Assembly: GCF_026627505.1 (NCBI RefSeq)
Contig: NZ_JAPNLK010000047.1
Location: 1 to 64,000, forward strand
Origin: Streptomyces sp. H27-H5
GTDB taxonomy: Bacteria > Actinomycetota > Actinomycetes > Streptomycetales > Streptomycetaceae
Length of the DNA: 64,000 nt
Direction: 5' to 3'
Part shown: positions 1 to 8,665 of the stretch, one piece after another
Numbering within the stretch: position 1 is the stretch's first letter
How the letters are laid out: every line of letters starts with the position of its first letter
Position numbers and translations under genes: made by a program
The notes under the pieces: model-generated
What the model was told of the DNA's origin: nothing
The model's input: the letters and a program-made list of their open reading frames with translations, nothing else
Databases searched by the model: none

Positions 1-1
1 C

Positions 2-91
2 GCCAAGATGGACGACTACATGATCAAACGGAACGAGACCGCCCGCCCCTTCAAGTGGACCTACGCCGCCAGCCCCCTCCAGGAAGCCTGA
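2..91 (+). CDS. C-terminal end of a probable IS630-family transposase (cut by the window edge)
   Basis: Only the last 29 codons and the stop are present. The frame reads AKMDDYMIKRNETARPFKWT and ends seven residues further on. A basic Arg/Lys-x-Asn segment followed by ARPFKWTY is what I associate with the extreme C-terminus of IS630-type DDE transposases, after the catalytic core. No catalytic residue or terminal inverted repeat is inside the window, so it cannot be told whether the element is intact. The 90 bases after it, up to the CoA-transferase gene, show no clear right-hand IS end. Confidence 0.45.
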   Translation, partial: AKMDDYMIKRNETARPFKWTYAASPLQEA

Positions 92-134
92 ACCCCCCTC
101 CACGAACTTTCGCGGAGCAGCACTAGCATCGCTG

Positions 135-157
135 GTGTTACATCAGTTGTGTCACAC
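135..157. promoter_or_regulatory. Inverted repeat upstream of the acyl-CoA catabolic operon (operator candidate)
   Basis: The left arm GTGTTACA (135-142) and right arm TGTCACAC (150-157) are 7/8 complementary around a 7-base spacer. The site ends 25 bases before the preferred ATG at 183, in the only gap before a five-gene acyl-CoA block. The geometry fits a dimeric repressor of the TetR or GntR type; which protein binds is unknown. Confidence 0.4.
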
Positions 158-182
158 CACGCACCAGGATGCTGGGGGCTCG

Positions 183-1355
183 ATGGCAGCGACAGGTACC
201 GGGCACGGGACCGCCGAGGGGACCGGCGACGGTGGCCGGAACGGCCCGCTCGCGGGCGTGCGCGTCGTCGAGCTGGCCGGCATCGGGCCGGGGCCGTTCG
301 CCGCGATGGTCCTCGCGGACCTCGGGGCGGACGTCGTCCGGGTGGACCGGCCCGGGGGCGGCGGTCTCGCCGTCGACCCGGCCTACGACGTCACCAACCG
401 CAACAAGCGGTCCGTCCTGCTCGACCTGAAGTCCGCCGAGGGCCCCGCCCGCGTCCTGGACCTGGTCGAGCGGGCCGACGTGCTCATCGAGGGGTTCCGT
501 CCCGGGGTCGCCGAGCGCCTCGGCGTCGGCCCCGACGCGTGCCTCGCCCGCAACCCGCGACTGGTCTACGGCCGGATGACCGGCTGGGGCCAGGACGGGC
601 CGCTCGCGCACACGGCCGGGCACGACATCGCGTACATCGCCGTCACCGGTGCGCTCGGCATGATCGGGAACCCGGGCGAGCCCCCGGCCGTCCCCGCCAA
701 CCTCGTCGGGGACTACGCCGGCGGCTCCCTCTACCTGGTCATCGGGATCCTCGCCGCGCTCCGCCACGCGGGCACCCCCGACGGCACCGGGCAGGTCGTC
801 GACGCGGCCATCGTGGACGGCACCGCCCACCTCACCTCGATGATCCACGGGATGATGGCCGCCGGCGGCTGGCAGGACCGGCGCGGGGCCAACCTGCTCG
901 ACGGCGGCTGCCCCTTCTACGGCACCTACGAGACCTCCGACGGGCAGTACATGGCCGTCGGCGCGCTGGAGCAGCAGTTCTACGACACCTTCGTCGAACT
1001 GCTCGGCATCGAGGACCGGGCCCCGGCCCGCAAGGACCTGGCCAGCTGGGGCGAACTCCGCGAGACGGTCGCCGCCCGCTTCAAGTCCCGTACCCGGCAG
1101 GAGTGGACGGCCGTCTTCGAGGGCAGCGACGCCTGCGTGGCGCCGGTCCTGTCCCTGGGCGAGGCCCCCGCGCACCCGCACCTCGCCGCCCGCGGCACCT
1201 TCACCGAAGTCGGCGGGATCACCCAGCCCGCGCCCGCACCCCGCTTCTCGGCGACCGGCACGGCCGTCACCCGCGGGCCCGCCCTGCCGGGCGCGCACAC
1301 CGAGTCCGTGGCGGCGGACTGGGACCTGCCGGCCCTGCTCGGGAAGGACGCCTGA
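183..1355 (+). CDS. CaiB/BaiF family (family III) CoA transferase
   Basis: A 390-residue cytosolic enzyme of the family that includes formyl-CoA and carnitine CoA transferases and alpha-methylacyl-CoA racemase. It begins with LAGVRVVELAGIGPGPF and the ADLGADVVRV turn. The conserved GHDIAY segment holds the Asp that forms the acyl anhydride in this family. The fold is complete and of normal length. I chose the ATG at 183 because a G-rich ribosome site (GGGGG, 173-177) precedes it. A GTG at 135 would add 16 unlikely residues and put the inverted repeat inside the gene. The stop overlaps the next ATG (TGATG). With the acyl-CoA dehydrogenase and thiolase downstream it probably moves CoA onto, or racemises, a branched acid substrate; the substrate cannot be read from sequence. 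Confidence 0.88.
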   Translation: MAATGTGHGTAEGTGDGGRNGPLAGVRVVELAGIGPGPFAAMVLADLGADVVRVDRPGGGGLAVDPAYDVTNRNKRSVLLDLKSAEGPARVLDLVERADVLIEGFRPGVAERLGVGPDACLARNPRLVYGRMTGWGQDGPLAHTAGHDIAYIAVTGALGMIGNPGEPPAVPANLVGDYAGGSLYLVIGILAALRHAGTPDGTGQVVDAAIVDGTAHLTSMIHGMMAAGGWQDRRGANLLDGGCPFYGTYETSDGQYMAVGALEQQFYDTFVELLGIEDRAPARKDLASWGELRETVAARFKSRTRQEWTAVFEGSDACVAPVLSLGEAPAHPHLAARGTFTEVGGITQPAPAPRFSATGTAVTRGPALPGAHTESVAADWDLPALLGKDA

Positions 1356-2380
1356 TGGAACTGTCCATGATGCTCGACTACGCGGGCGACCCGCGCCGGG
1401 CCGCCGACGAGGCGGCCGCGCTGGAGTCGGCCGGACTCGACGCCGTCTGGGTCGCGGAGGCCTGGGGCTTCGACTCGGCCACGATCATGGGGTACCTGGC
1501 CGCCCGCACCGAGCGGATGAAGATCGGCTCGGCGATCCTCAACGTCTACTCGCGCACCCCCGCCCTCATCGCCCAGACCGCGGCCGGACTCGACGCGATC
1601 TCCGGCGGCCGGGCCCTGCTGGGCCTCGGCGCCTCCGGCCCGCAGGTGGTCGAGGGATGGCACGGGAAGCCGTACGACAAGCCGATCGGTCGGACCCGCG
1701 AGACCGTCGAACTGTGCCGCCGCATCTGGCGCCGCGAGACGATCGACCACCACGGGATCACCGACATGCCGCTCCCGCCCGAGAAGGGCGGCCGACACGG
1801 CAAACCACTGAAGATCCTCACCCGACCGGTCCGCGACACCGTCCCCGTCTACGTGGCCTCGCTCGGCCCCGCCAACGTGGCGATGACCGCCGAGATCGCC
1901 GACGGCTGGCTCCCCACGCTCTTCCTCCCCGAGAAGGCCGCGGACGTGTGGGGGAGCGCCCTCGCCCGGGGCGCGGCCACGCGCTCCCCGGACCTCGGTC
2001 CGCTGGAGACCGTCGCGGGCGGCCTCCTCGCCATCGGCGAGGACGCCGCCGCCGTACGCGACCTGGCGCGCCCGCAGATCGCCCTGTACGTCGGCGGGAT
2101 GGGCGCACCCGGCAAGAACTTCTACAACGACCTGGCCGTCGCCTACGGGTACGAGGAGGAGGCCCGGAAGATCCAGGAGCTGTACCTCTCCGGGCGCAAG
2201 CGCGACGCCGCGGCGGCCGTGCCCGACGAGTTCTGCGAGCTGATGACGCTGTGCGGCCCCGAGGGCTACGTGCGCGAGCGCGTCGAGGCCTTCCGCGCCG
2301 CCGGGGTCACCATGCTCAACGTGACGCCCGTCGGACCCGAGCCGGCCCGGCTCATCGAGACCGTCAAGAACTGGCTGTGA
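1355..2380 (+). CDS. LLM-class F420-dependent oxidoreductase
   Basis: 341 residues with the luciferase-like TIM-barrel pattern: MELSMMLDYAGDPRRAADEA at the start, ESAGLDAVWVAEAWGFDS, the non-prolyl strand GSAILNVYSRTPALIAQTAA, then SGGRALLGLGASGPQVVEGW. Family members use reduced F420 (or FMN) to reduce or oxidise small substrates in the cytosol. It overlaps the CoA transferase by one base and is followed 11 bases later by the acyl-CoA dehydrogenase, so the three are probably one transcript. That context suggests an enoyl- or hydroxyacyl-type substrate in lipid or sterol side-chain breakdown. This is inference only. Confidence 0.88.
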   Translation: MELSMMLDYAGDPRRAADEAAALESAGLDAVWVAEAWGFDSATIMGYLAARTERMKIGSAILNVYSRTPALIAQTAAGLDAISGGRALLGLGASGPQVVEGWHGKPYDKPIGRTRETVELCRRIWRRETIDHHGITDMPLPPEKGGRHGKPLKILTRPVRDTVPVYVASLGPANVAMTAEIADGWLPTLFLPEKAADVWGSALARGAATRSPDLGPLETVAGGLLAIGEDAAAVRDLARPQIALYVGGMGAPGKNFYNDLAVAYGYEEEARKIQELYLSGRKRDAAAAVPDEFCELMTLCGPEGYVRERVEAFRAAGVTMLNVTPVGPEPARLIETVKNWL

Positions 2381-2391
2381 GGAGTCCATCC

Positions 2392-3534
2392 ATGAAGCGC
2401 CGGATCTTCGACGCCGACCACGAGGCGTTCCGCGACACGGTGCGCACCTTCCTGAACAAGGAGGTGCTGCCGCACTACGACGCATGGGAGAAGGACGGCA
2501 TCGTCAGCCGGGAGGCCTGGCTCGCGGCCGGCCGGCAGGGCCTGCTGGGCCTCGCCGTCCCGGAGGAGTACGGCGGCGGTGGGAACACCGACTTCCGCTA
2601 CGCCGCCGTGATCGCCGAGGAGTTCACCCGGGCGGGAGCCGCCGGACTCGCGATCGGCCTGCACAACGACATCATCGGCCCGTACCTGACCTCGCTGGCC
2701 ACCGAGGAGCAGAAGCGCCGGTGGCTGCCGGGCTTCTGCAGTGGCGAGATCGTCACCGCCATCGCGATGACCGAACCGGGCGCCGGCTCCGACCTCCAGG
2801 GGATCCGGACCACGGCCGAGGACGCCGGCGACCACTGGGTGCTCAACGGCTCCAAGACGTTCATCTCCAACGGGATCCTCGCCGACCTCGTGATCGTGGT
2901 CGCCAAGACCACCCCCGAGGGCGGAGCGCACGGCATGTCCCTGCTGGTCGTCGAGCGGGGAGCGGAGGGCTTCGAGCGCGGCCGCAACCTCGACAAGATC
3001 GGCCAGAAGGCCCAGGACACCGCCGAACTGTTCTTCCACGACGTCCGCGTCCCGAAGGAGAACCTCCTCGGGGAACTCAACGGCGCGTTCGTCCACCTGA
3101 TGACCAACCTCGCCCAGGAGCGGATGGGCATCGCGATGGCCGGCATAGCCGCCGCCGAGTACCTGCTGGAGATCACCACCGCGTACGTCAAGGAACGCGA
3201 GGCCTTCGGCCGGCCGCTCTCCAAGCTCCAGCACATCCGGTTCGAGATCGCGGAGATGGCCACCGAGTGCGCCGTCACCCGTACCTTCCTCGACCGCTGC
3301 ATCACCGACCACTCCAACGGGGAACTGGACCACGTCCACGCCTCGATGGCCAAGTGGTGGGCCACCGAACTGCAGAAGCGGGTCGCCGACCGCTGCCTGC
3401 AACTGCACGGCGGCTACGGATACATGACCGAGTACCGGGTGGCACGGGCCTTCGTCGACGGCCGCATCCAGACGATCTACGGCGGCACGACCGAGATCAT
3501 GAAGGAGATCATCGGCCGCTCCCTGCTGGGCTGA
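2392..3534 (+). CDS. Acyl-CoA dehydrogenase, long-chain-like
   Basis: 380 residues, full length for the flavoprotein family that forms trans-2-enoyl-CoA. Visible are the N-terminal helical domain (FDADHEAFRDTVRTFLNKEV), the FAD strand AIAMTEPGAGSDLQGIRTTA, and the C-terminal LQLHGGYGYMTEYRVARAF. The usual catalytic Glu of medium-chain enzymes is replaced: the motif reads IYGGTTEI. A Glu in LAQERMGIA (Glu243) sits where long-chain and isovaleryl enzymes keep their base, so the enzyme is likely active and of that class. The ATG has a good ribosome site (GGAG, 2381-2384, seven bases away). It follows the F420 enzyme closely. Confidence 0.93.
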   Translation: MKRRIFDADHEAFRDTVRTFLNKEVLPHYDAWEKDGIVSREAWLAAGRQGLLGLAVPEEYGGGGNTDFRYAAVIAEEFTRAGAAGLAIGLHNDIIGPYLTSLATEEQKRRWLPGFCSGEIVTAIAMTEPGAGSDLQGIRTTAEDAGDHWVLNGSKTFISNGILADLVIVVAKTTPEGGAHGMSLLVVERGAEGFERGRNLDKIGQKAQDTAELFFHDVRVPKENLLGELNGAFVHLMTNLAQERMGIAMAGIAAAEYLLEITTAYVKEREAFGRPLSKLQHIRFEIAEMATECAVTRTFLDRCITDHSNGELDHVHASMAKWWATELQKRVADRCLQLHGGYGYMTEYRVARAFVDGRIQTIYGGTTEIMKEIIGRSLLG

Positions 3535-3593
3535 CGCTCCTCTCCGACCGACCTCCCCGACCCACCCCTCCGGACCCTCGAAAGGCTTGACCA

Positions 3594-4808
3594 GTGAGCA
3601 CCGAAGCGTACGTATACGACGCGATCCGCACGCCGCGCGGACGCGGCAAGGCCAATGGCTCCCTGCACGGCACCAAGCCGATCGACCTGGTCGTCGGCCT
3701 CATCCACGCCCTGCGCGAGCGCAACCCCGGCCTGGACCCGGGCACCATCGACGACATCGTCCTCGGTGTCGTAGGCCCGGTCGGCGACCAGGGATCCGAC
3801 ATCGCCCGCATCGCGGCCATCGCCGCCGGGCTGCCGGACACCGTCGCGGGCGTCCAGGAGAACCGCTTCTGTGCCTCGGGCCTCGAAGCCGTCAACATGG
3901 CCGCCGCCAAGGTCCGTTCCGGCTGGGAGGACCTGGTCCTCGCCGGCGGCGTGGAGTCCATGTCCCGCGTCCCGATGGCCTCCGACGGCGGCGCCTGGTT
4001 CGCCGACCCGATGACCAACTGGGACACCGGCTTCGTCCCGCAGGGCATCGGCGCCGACCTGATCGCCACCATCGAGGGCTTCTCCCGCCGCGACGTCGAC
4101 GAGTACGCGGCCCTGTCCCAGGAGCGCGCCGCCGCCGCCATCAAGGACGGCCGCTTCGCCAAGTCGGTCGTGCCCGTCACCGACCGCAACGGCCTGGTCG
4201 TCCTGGACCACGACGAGTTCGTCCGCCCGGGCACCACGGCCGACACCCTCGCCAAGTTGAAGCCGTCCTTCGCGGACATCGGCGACCTCGGCGGGTTCGA
4301 CGCCGTGGCCCTGCAGAAGTACCACTGGGTCGAGAAGATCGACCACGTCCACCACGCCGGCAACTCCTCCGGCATCGTCGACGGCGCCTCCCTCGTCGCC
4401 ATCGGCTCCCGCGAGGCCGGCGAGCGCAACGGACTCGCGCCCCGCGCCCGGATCGTCTCCGCGGCGGTGTCCGGCTCCGAGCCCACCATCATGCTCACCG
4501 GTCCCGCCCCGGCCACCCGCAAGGCCCTCGCCAAGGCCGGCCTGAGCATCGACGACATCGACCTCATCGAGATCAACGAGGCCTTCGCCGGCGTCGTGCT
4601 GCGCTTCGTCAAGGACATGGGCGTCTCCCTCGACAAGGTCAACGTCAACGGCGGCGCGATCGCGCTCGGCCACCCGCTGGGCGCCACCGGCGCGATGATC
4701 CTCGGCACGATCGTCGACGAGCTGGAGCGCCAGGACAAGCGCTACGGCCTCGTCACCCTCTGCGTGGGCGGCGGCATGGGCGTCGCCACCATCGTCGAAC
4801 GCCTCTGA
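3594..4808 (+). CDS. fadA: Acetyl-CoA C-acyltransferase (thiolase)
   Basis: A 404-residue thiolase that cleaves 3-ketoacyl-CoA, the last step of beta-oxidation. The acyl-accepting Cys93 lies in ENRFCASGLEAVNM. The other active-site motifs are NEAFAGV, GGAIALGHPLGATGA (His) and CVGGGMG (second Cys). The GTG start is preceded by GAAAGG at 3580-3585. It is the first gene of a fadA-fadB pair, 59 bases after the dehydrogenase and 56 bases before fadB. Such pairs form the trifunctional-like complex, and the separate partner downstream supports this. Confidence 0.93.
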   Translation: MSTEAYVYDAIRTPRGRGKANGSLHGTKPIDLVVGLIHALRERNPGLDPGTIDDIVLGVVGPVGDQGSDIARIAAIAAGLPDTVAGVQENRFCASGLEAVNMAAAKVRSGWEDLVLAGGVESMSRVPMASDGGAWFADPMTNWDTGFVPQGIGADLIATIEGFSRRDVDEYAALSQERAAAAIKDGRFAKSVVPVTDRNGLVVLDHDEFVRPGTTADTLAKLKPSFADIGDLGGFDAVALQKYHWVEKIDHVHHAGNSSGIVDGASLVAIGSREAGERNGLAPRARIVSAAVSGSEPTIMLTGPAPATRKALAKAGLSIDDIDLIEINEAFAGVVLRFVKDMGVSLDKVNVNGGAIALGHPLGATGAMILGTIVDELERQDKRYGLVTLCVGGGMGVATIVERL

Positions 4809-4864
4809 ACCGTCCCTGTATCCCAGACCCCGCCCCTGACACGGCCGACACGGAAGTAGCGAAC

Positions 4865-7036
4865 ATGAGCGAGTCCACCACGATCCGCTGGGAACAGGAC
4901 GAGACCGGCGTCGTCACCCTCGTCCTCGACGACCCGGACCAGTCCGCCAACACGATGAACCAGGCCTTCAAGGACTCCATCGCGGCCATCGCCGACCGCG
5001 CCGAGGCCGAGAAGGACTCCATCCGCGGCATCGTCTTCACCTCCGCCAAGAAGACCTTCTTCGCCGGCGGCGACCTCAAGGACATGATCCGGCTCCGCCC
5101 CGAGGACGCCGGACTGGCCTTCGACACCGGCACCGAGATCAAGCGCTCGCTGCGCCGCATCGAGACCCTCGGCAAGCCCGTCGTGGCCGCCATCAACGGC
5201 GCGGCCCTGGGCGGCGGTTACGAGATCTGTCTGGCCTCCCACCACCGGATCGCACTCGACGCCCCCGGCTCCAAGATCGGCCTGCCCGAGGTCACCCTCG
5301 GCCTGCTTCCCGCCGGCGGCGGCGTCACCCGCACCGTGCGGCTGATGGGCATCGCCGACGCGCTCCTCAAGGTGCTGCTCCAGGGCACCCAGTACAACCC
5401 GCGGCGCGCCCTGGAGAACGGTCTCGTCCACGAACTGGCCGCCACGCCCGAGGAGATGCTCGCCAAGGCGCGCGCGTTCATCGACGCGAACCCCGAGTCG
5501 AAGCAGCCCTGGGACGTACCCGGTTACAAGATCCCGGGCGGCACGCCGTCCAACCCGCGCTTCGCCGCCAACCTCCCGGCGTTCCCCGCGAACCTCAAGA
5601 AGCAGCTGGGCGGCGCCCCCTACCCGGCGCCGCGCAACATCCTGGCCTGCGCCGTCGAGGGCTCCCAGGTCGACTTCGACACCGCGCTGACCATCGAGGC
5701 CCGCTACTTCACCGAGCTGGTCACCGGACAGACCGCCAAGAACATGATCCAGGCGTTCTTCTTCGACCTCCAGGCCGTCAACGCGGGCCGCAGCCGCCCG
5801 CAGGGCATCGGGCCGCGCACGGTCCGCAAGGTCGCCGTCCTCGGAGCCGGGATGATGGGCGCGGGCATCGCCTACTCCTGCGCCCGCGCGGGCATCGACG
5901 TGGTCCTCAAGGACGTCACCGTCGAGGCCGCCGCCAAGGGCAAGGAGTACTCGCGCACGCTGCTGGACAAGGCGGTCTCCCGGGGCCGGACCACCGAGGA
6001 CCAGCGCGCCGAGCTGCTGGCCCGGATCACCCCGACCGGCGACGCCGCCGACCTCGCCGGCTGTGACGCCGTGATCGAGGCCGTCTTCGAGGACACCTCC
6101 CTCAAGCACAAGGTGTTCCAGGAGATCCAGGACGTCGTCGAGCCCGACGCGCTGCTCTGCTCCAACACCTCCACCCTGCCCATCACGGGCCTGGCGGAAG
6201 GGGTCTCGCGCCCCGACGACTTCATCGGCCTGCACTTCTTCTCGCCCGTCGACAAGATGCCGCTGGTCGAGATCATCAAGGGCGAGCGCACCGGAGACGA
6301 GGCCATCGCCCGCGCCTTCGACCTGGTCCGCCAGATCAACAAGACCCCGATCGTGGTCAACGACTCGCGCGGCTTCTTCACCTCGCGCGTCATCGGCCAG
6401 TTCATCAACGAGGGCGTGGCGATGGTCGGCGAGGGCATCGAGCCCGCCTCCGTCGAACAGGCCGCCGCCCAGGCCGGTTATCCGGCCAAGGTGCTCTCCC
6501 TCATGGACGAGCTGACCCTGACCCTGCCCCGCAAGATCCGCAACGAGACCCGCAAGGCCTTCGAGGCCGAGGGCCGCGCCTGGGCCGAGCACCCGGCGGA
6601 CACGGTCATCGACCGTATGGTCGACGAGTTCGACCGCCCCGGGCGCAGCGGTGGCGGCGGCTTCTACGAGTACGACGAGGCGGGCAAGCGGGCCCGGATC
6701 TGGCCCGGCCTGCGCGAGCACTTCACCAAGCCCGGCGCCGAGATCCCCTTCGAGGACATGAAGGAGCGGATGCTCTTCTCCGAGGCGCTGGACACCGTCC
6801 GCTGCCTCGACGAGGGCGTGCTGACCTCGATCGCCGACGCCAACATCGGCTCCATCATGGGCATCGGATTCCCGGCCTGGACCGGCGGCGTGATCCAGTA
6901 CGTCAACGGCTACGAGGGCGGGCTGCCGGGCTTCGTCGCCCGCGCGCGGGAACTCGCCGAGAAGTACGGCGAGCGCTTCACCCCGCCGGCGTCGCTGGTG
7001 GCGAAGGCCGAGCGCGGCGAGACGTACGCCGACTGA
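4865..7036 (+). CDS. fadB: FadB-like multifunctional enoyl-CoA hydratase / 3-hydroxyacyl-CoA dehydrogenase
   Basis: 723 residues, the normal size for the alpha subunit of the beta-oxidation complex. Residues 1 to about 290 are a crotonase domain with the oxyanion-hole segments FFAGGDLKDM and NGAALGGGYEICLASH and the acidic PEVTLGLLPAGGG. From about residue 320 follows the Rossmann site VAVLGAGMMGAGIAYSCARA, then GLHFFSPVDKMPLVEII with the catalytic His, and the C-terminal dimerisation domains. It hydrates enoyl-CoA and oxidises the 3-hydroxy product to 3-ketoacyl-CoA for the adjacent thiolase. The ATG has GGAAG eight bases upstream. Its stop codon lies inside a 15-base tandem duplication. Confidence 0.93.
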   Translation: MSESTTIRWEQDETGVVTLVLDDPDQSANTMNQAFKDSIAAIADRAEAEKDSIRGIVFTSAKKTFFAGGDLKDMIRLRPEDAGLAFDTGTEIKRSLRRIETLGKPVVAAINGAALGGGYEICLASHHRIALDAPGSKIGLPEVTLGLLPAGGGVTRTVRLMGIADALLKVLLQGTQYNPRRALENGLVHELAATPEEMLAKARAFIDANPESKQPWDVPGYKIPGGTPSNPRFAANLPAFPANLKKQLGGAPYPAPRNILACAVEGSQVDFDTALTIEARYFTELVTGQTAKNMIQAFFFDLQAVNAGRSRPQGIGPRTVRKVAVLGAGMMGAGIAYSCARAGIDVVLKDVTVEAAAKGKEYSRTLLDKAVSRGRTTEDQRAELLARITPTGDAADLAGCDAVIEAVFEDTSLKHKVFQEIQDVVEPDALLCSNTSTLPITGLAEGVSRPDDFIGLHFFSPVDKMPLVEIIKGERTGDEAIARAFDLVRQINKTPIVVNDSRGFFTSRVIGQFINEGVAMVGEGIEPASVEQAAAQAGYPAKVLSLMDELTLTLPRKIRNETRKAFEAEGRAWAEHPADTVIDRMVDEFDRPGRSGGGGFYEYDEAGKRARIWPGLREHFTKPGAEIPFEDMKERMLFSEALDTVRCLDEGVLTSIADANIGSIMGIGFPAWTGGVIQYVNGYEGGLPGFVARARELAEKYGERFTPPASLVAKAERGETYAD

Positions 7037-7060
7037 TCGGCCGCCGACTGATCGGCCGCC
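7031..7060. repeat. Perfect 15-base tandem duplication across the fadB stop
   Basis: GACTGATCGGCCGCC occurs twice head to tail (7031-7045, 7046-7060). The first copy contains the last Asp codon and the TGA stop of the FadB-like gene, and the second repeats them out of use. This looks like a recent slippage or duplication at the edge of the terminator stem. Confidence 0.8.
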
Positions 7061-7096
7061 GCGCGGCCGCGGGGCGACACCCCGGGGCCGCGCGGC
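7058..7096. terminator. Strong GC hairpin between convergent genes
   Basis: GCCGCGCGGCCGCGGGG (7058-7074) pairs with 7080-7096 at 16 of 17 positions around the loop CGACA. It lies between the FadB-like gene and the oppositely oriented 225-residue protein gene, so it can stop transcription from both sides. There is no U-tract, as is common in Streptomyces. Confidence 0.75.
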
Positions 7097-7108
7097 GCGT
7101 TGCCCGCG

Positions 7109-7786
7109 TCAGGCGTCCTCGGGTGCGGGGGAGTCCAGCGAGGCGAACACGCCCCGGTGCGCGGCGCCGTCCGGCGCGGTCCACCCCGCGGTGACCCCGC
7201 CGGTGGCCTCGGCCGGTCCGGCGTCCGGGGCCAGTGGTGTCAGGACCCGTGCGACGGCGAGCCGGGTCCGCCCGGGGCCCGCCACCCGTACCCGCGTGCC
7301 CCGCGCGGAGTCGGACACCTCGGGTCGCTCCGCCGGGAGCAGCGCCGGCAGCGCCGGGCCGTCGAACCGGGCGGTGACGGACGGGTCGGGAGCGTTGGAC
7401 TCGCTCTGCCGCTGTGGCACCGCGCGGCCCTGGAACAGCGCCAGCAACGCGGCGACGAGCACCGGGTCGTGGGCCCCGTCGTACACCCAACGGGTCCCGA
7501 GCACGCCGTGCTCGGAGGTGCCGATCAGGCCCGCGTCGGCGCCGTCGAGCGGCGCTCCCCGGTAGGTGAGGGGCACGTGGTACGCGATCGGGCGCTCGCC
7601 CGAGTCGTCGGTGACCACCATGAACTCGATGCCCACCTCGCCCGCCGGATCGTCGAGCCGGAAACCGCCGGCCCGTGCCAGCTCGGGTGCGGCGCCGGTG
7701 GGGAGGTACCACGGGCGGTCCGGCAGCCAGGCACCCAGGAGCTCCAGCTTGCCGGGGCTCATCGTGGTCTTGTGGATGATCGCCAT
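7109..7786 (-). CDS. Maltokinase N-terminal cap-like domain protein
   Basis: 225 residues beginning MAIIHKTTMSPGKLELLGAW, then WLPDRPWYL and a middle GEVGIEFMVV and TRWVYDGAHDPVLVAALLAL. This resembles the cap domain found at the N-terminus of actinobacterial maltokinases, here without the kinase domain. Stand-alone proteins of this type are common in Streptomyces and have no assigned function. The gene starts 10 bases after the MerR gene on the same strand, so the two probably share a transcript. Confidence 0.7.
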   Translation of the reverse strand: MAIIHKTTMSPGKLELLGAWLPDRPWYLPTGAAPELARAGGFRLDDPAGEVGIEFMVVTDDSGERPIAYHVPLTYRGAPLDGADAGLIGTSEHGVLGTRWVYDGAHDPVLVAALLALFQGRAVPQRQSESNAPDPSVTARFDGPALPALLPAERPEVSDSARGTRVRVAGPGRTRLAVARVLTPLAPDAGPAEATGGVTAGWTAPDGAAHRGVFASLDSPAPEDA

Positions 7787-7796
7787 GCGTTCGAAC

Positions 7797-8522
7797 CTAC
7801 CCCTCCGGTACGAACGCCGCCCGAAGTTCTTGCTTCAGTGAGCGTTGGAAAGCTGTCACCAGCGCCTGGACGACCATGGGTTGCATGTGCGCGGACAGCG
7901 CCTTCATGGACTCCACCCGCTCCGGATCGCTCTCGCCCTCGGTGAACGGACCCCACACCTCGTCGCGGAACAGCGCCGTCAACTCGTGCGCCGCGGTCCG
8001 CGCGTGCTCCAGCAGCACGGTGCGGGCGGCCAGGATCGTCTCGTACGCGATCGGCACGTCCAGCAGGGCCACCCCGAGCCGCAGCAGCCCCACGTCCACC
8101 CGGAAGCCCGCCGCGGTCGGCGCCAGCACGTTCATCGCGGTCAATCGGCGCAGGTCGGTGTCCGTGAGCGGCCGTCCGGCCCGCTTCTCCAACTCCTCCC
8201 GCGAGGACTCCAGCGGCGCGTCGGGCGCCCAGGTGGCCACCAAGGCCCGGTGGATCGCGAGGTCGTCGGCGCTGAGGTCGTCCGGCAGCGCGTCCAGGTA
8301 CCGCTCGATGGCCGACAGGGTCATGCCCTGGTGCTGCAACTCCTCGATCAGGGCCAACCGGGACAGGTGTTCCGGCCCGTAGTGGCCCACCCGACGGGGG
8401 CCGATCACGGGAGGGGGCAAAAGCCCGCGCGTGCTGTAGAAACGTACGGTGCGGACGGTCACACCCGCCCGGGCGGCCAGCTCGTCGACGGTGAGCGTGG
8501 GTTCCGGTGCCTGGGTGGTCAT
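7797..8522 (-). CDS. MerR-family transcriptional regulator
   Basis: 241 residues. The N-terminus is a MerR winged helix (LTVDELAARAGVTVRTVRFY followed by STRGLLPPP and HYGPEHLSRLALIEELQHQG). The remainder is helical (about residues 80-240) with no Cys-rich metal site, so it more likely senses an organic ligand. It is divergent from the acyl-CoA synthetase at 8666 across a 143-base gap containing direct and inverted repeats. The simplest inference is that it controls that gene, possibly in response to an acyl-CoA or fatty acid. The protein downstream probably shares its mRNA. Confidence 0.88.
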   Translation of the reverse strand: MTTQAPEPTLTVDELAARAGVTVRTVRFYSTRGLLPPPVIGPRRVGHYGPEHLSRLALIEELQHQGMTLSAIERYLDALPDDLSADDLAIHRALVATWAPDAPLESSREELEKRAGRPLTDTDLRRLTAMNVLAPTAAGFRVDVGLLRLGVALLDVPIAYETILAARTVLLEHARTAAHELTALFRDEVWGPFTEGESDPERVESMKALSAHMQPMVVQALVTAFQRSLKQELRAAFVPEG

Positions 8523-8546
8523 GGTCGCCGCCTCGCTCTCTGATCA

Positions 8547-8631
8547 GCACAGCCTGTTTGGCACGACCCGTTCATGCACAGCCTGCTTTCGGCACAGCCC
8601 TTTCGGTACCGAGGTTCAACAGTATTGCTGT
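8547..8631. promoter_or_regulatory. Repeat-rich divergent control region, MerR regulator / acyl-CoA synthetase
   Basis: Three direct copies of GCACAGCC occur at 8547, 8576 and 8592; the first two extend to GCACAGCCTG. They are followed by the inverted repeat ACAG-TATTG-CTGT (8619-8631), about 35 bases before the synthetase start. MerR proteins bind dyads between the promoter elements of divergent targets, so the dyad is the better operator candidate. The direct repeats could be a second site. Confidence 0.4.
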
Positions 8632-8665
8632 CGCACCAACGATGTGAAACGGCCAGGAGCTGCCC

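Noticed and set aside
2..134. A complete insertion sequence or genomic island boundary at the left edge
   Set aside because: Only the transposase C-terminus is visible, with no terminal inverted repeat or target duplication, so no boundary can be claimed.
138..1298. Long open frame antisense to the CaiB-type gene, and many similar ones throughout
   Set aside because: Products are Gly/Arg/Ala/His-rich without domain features, and the third-position GC pattern belongs to the opposite strand. These are shadows of real genes, as usual in very GC-rich DNA.
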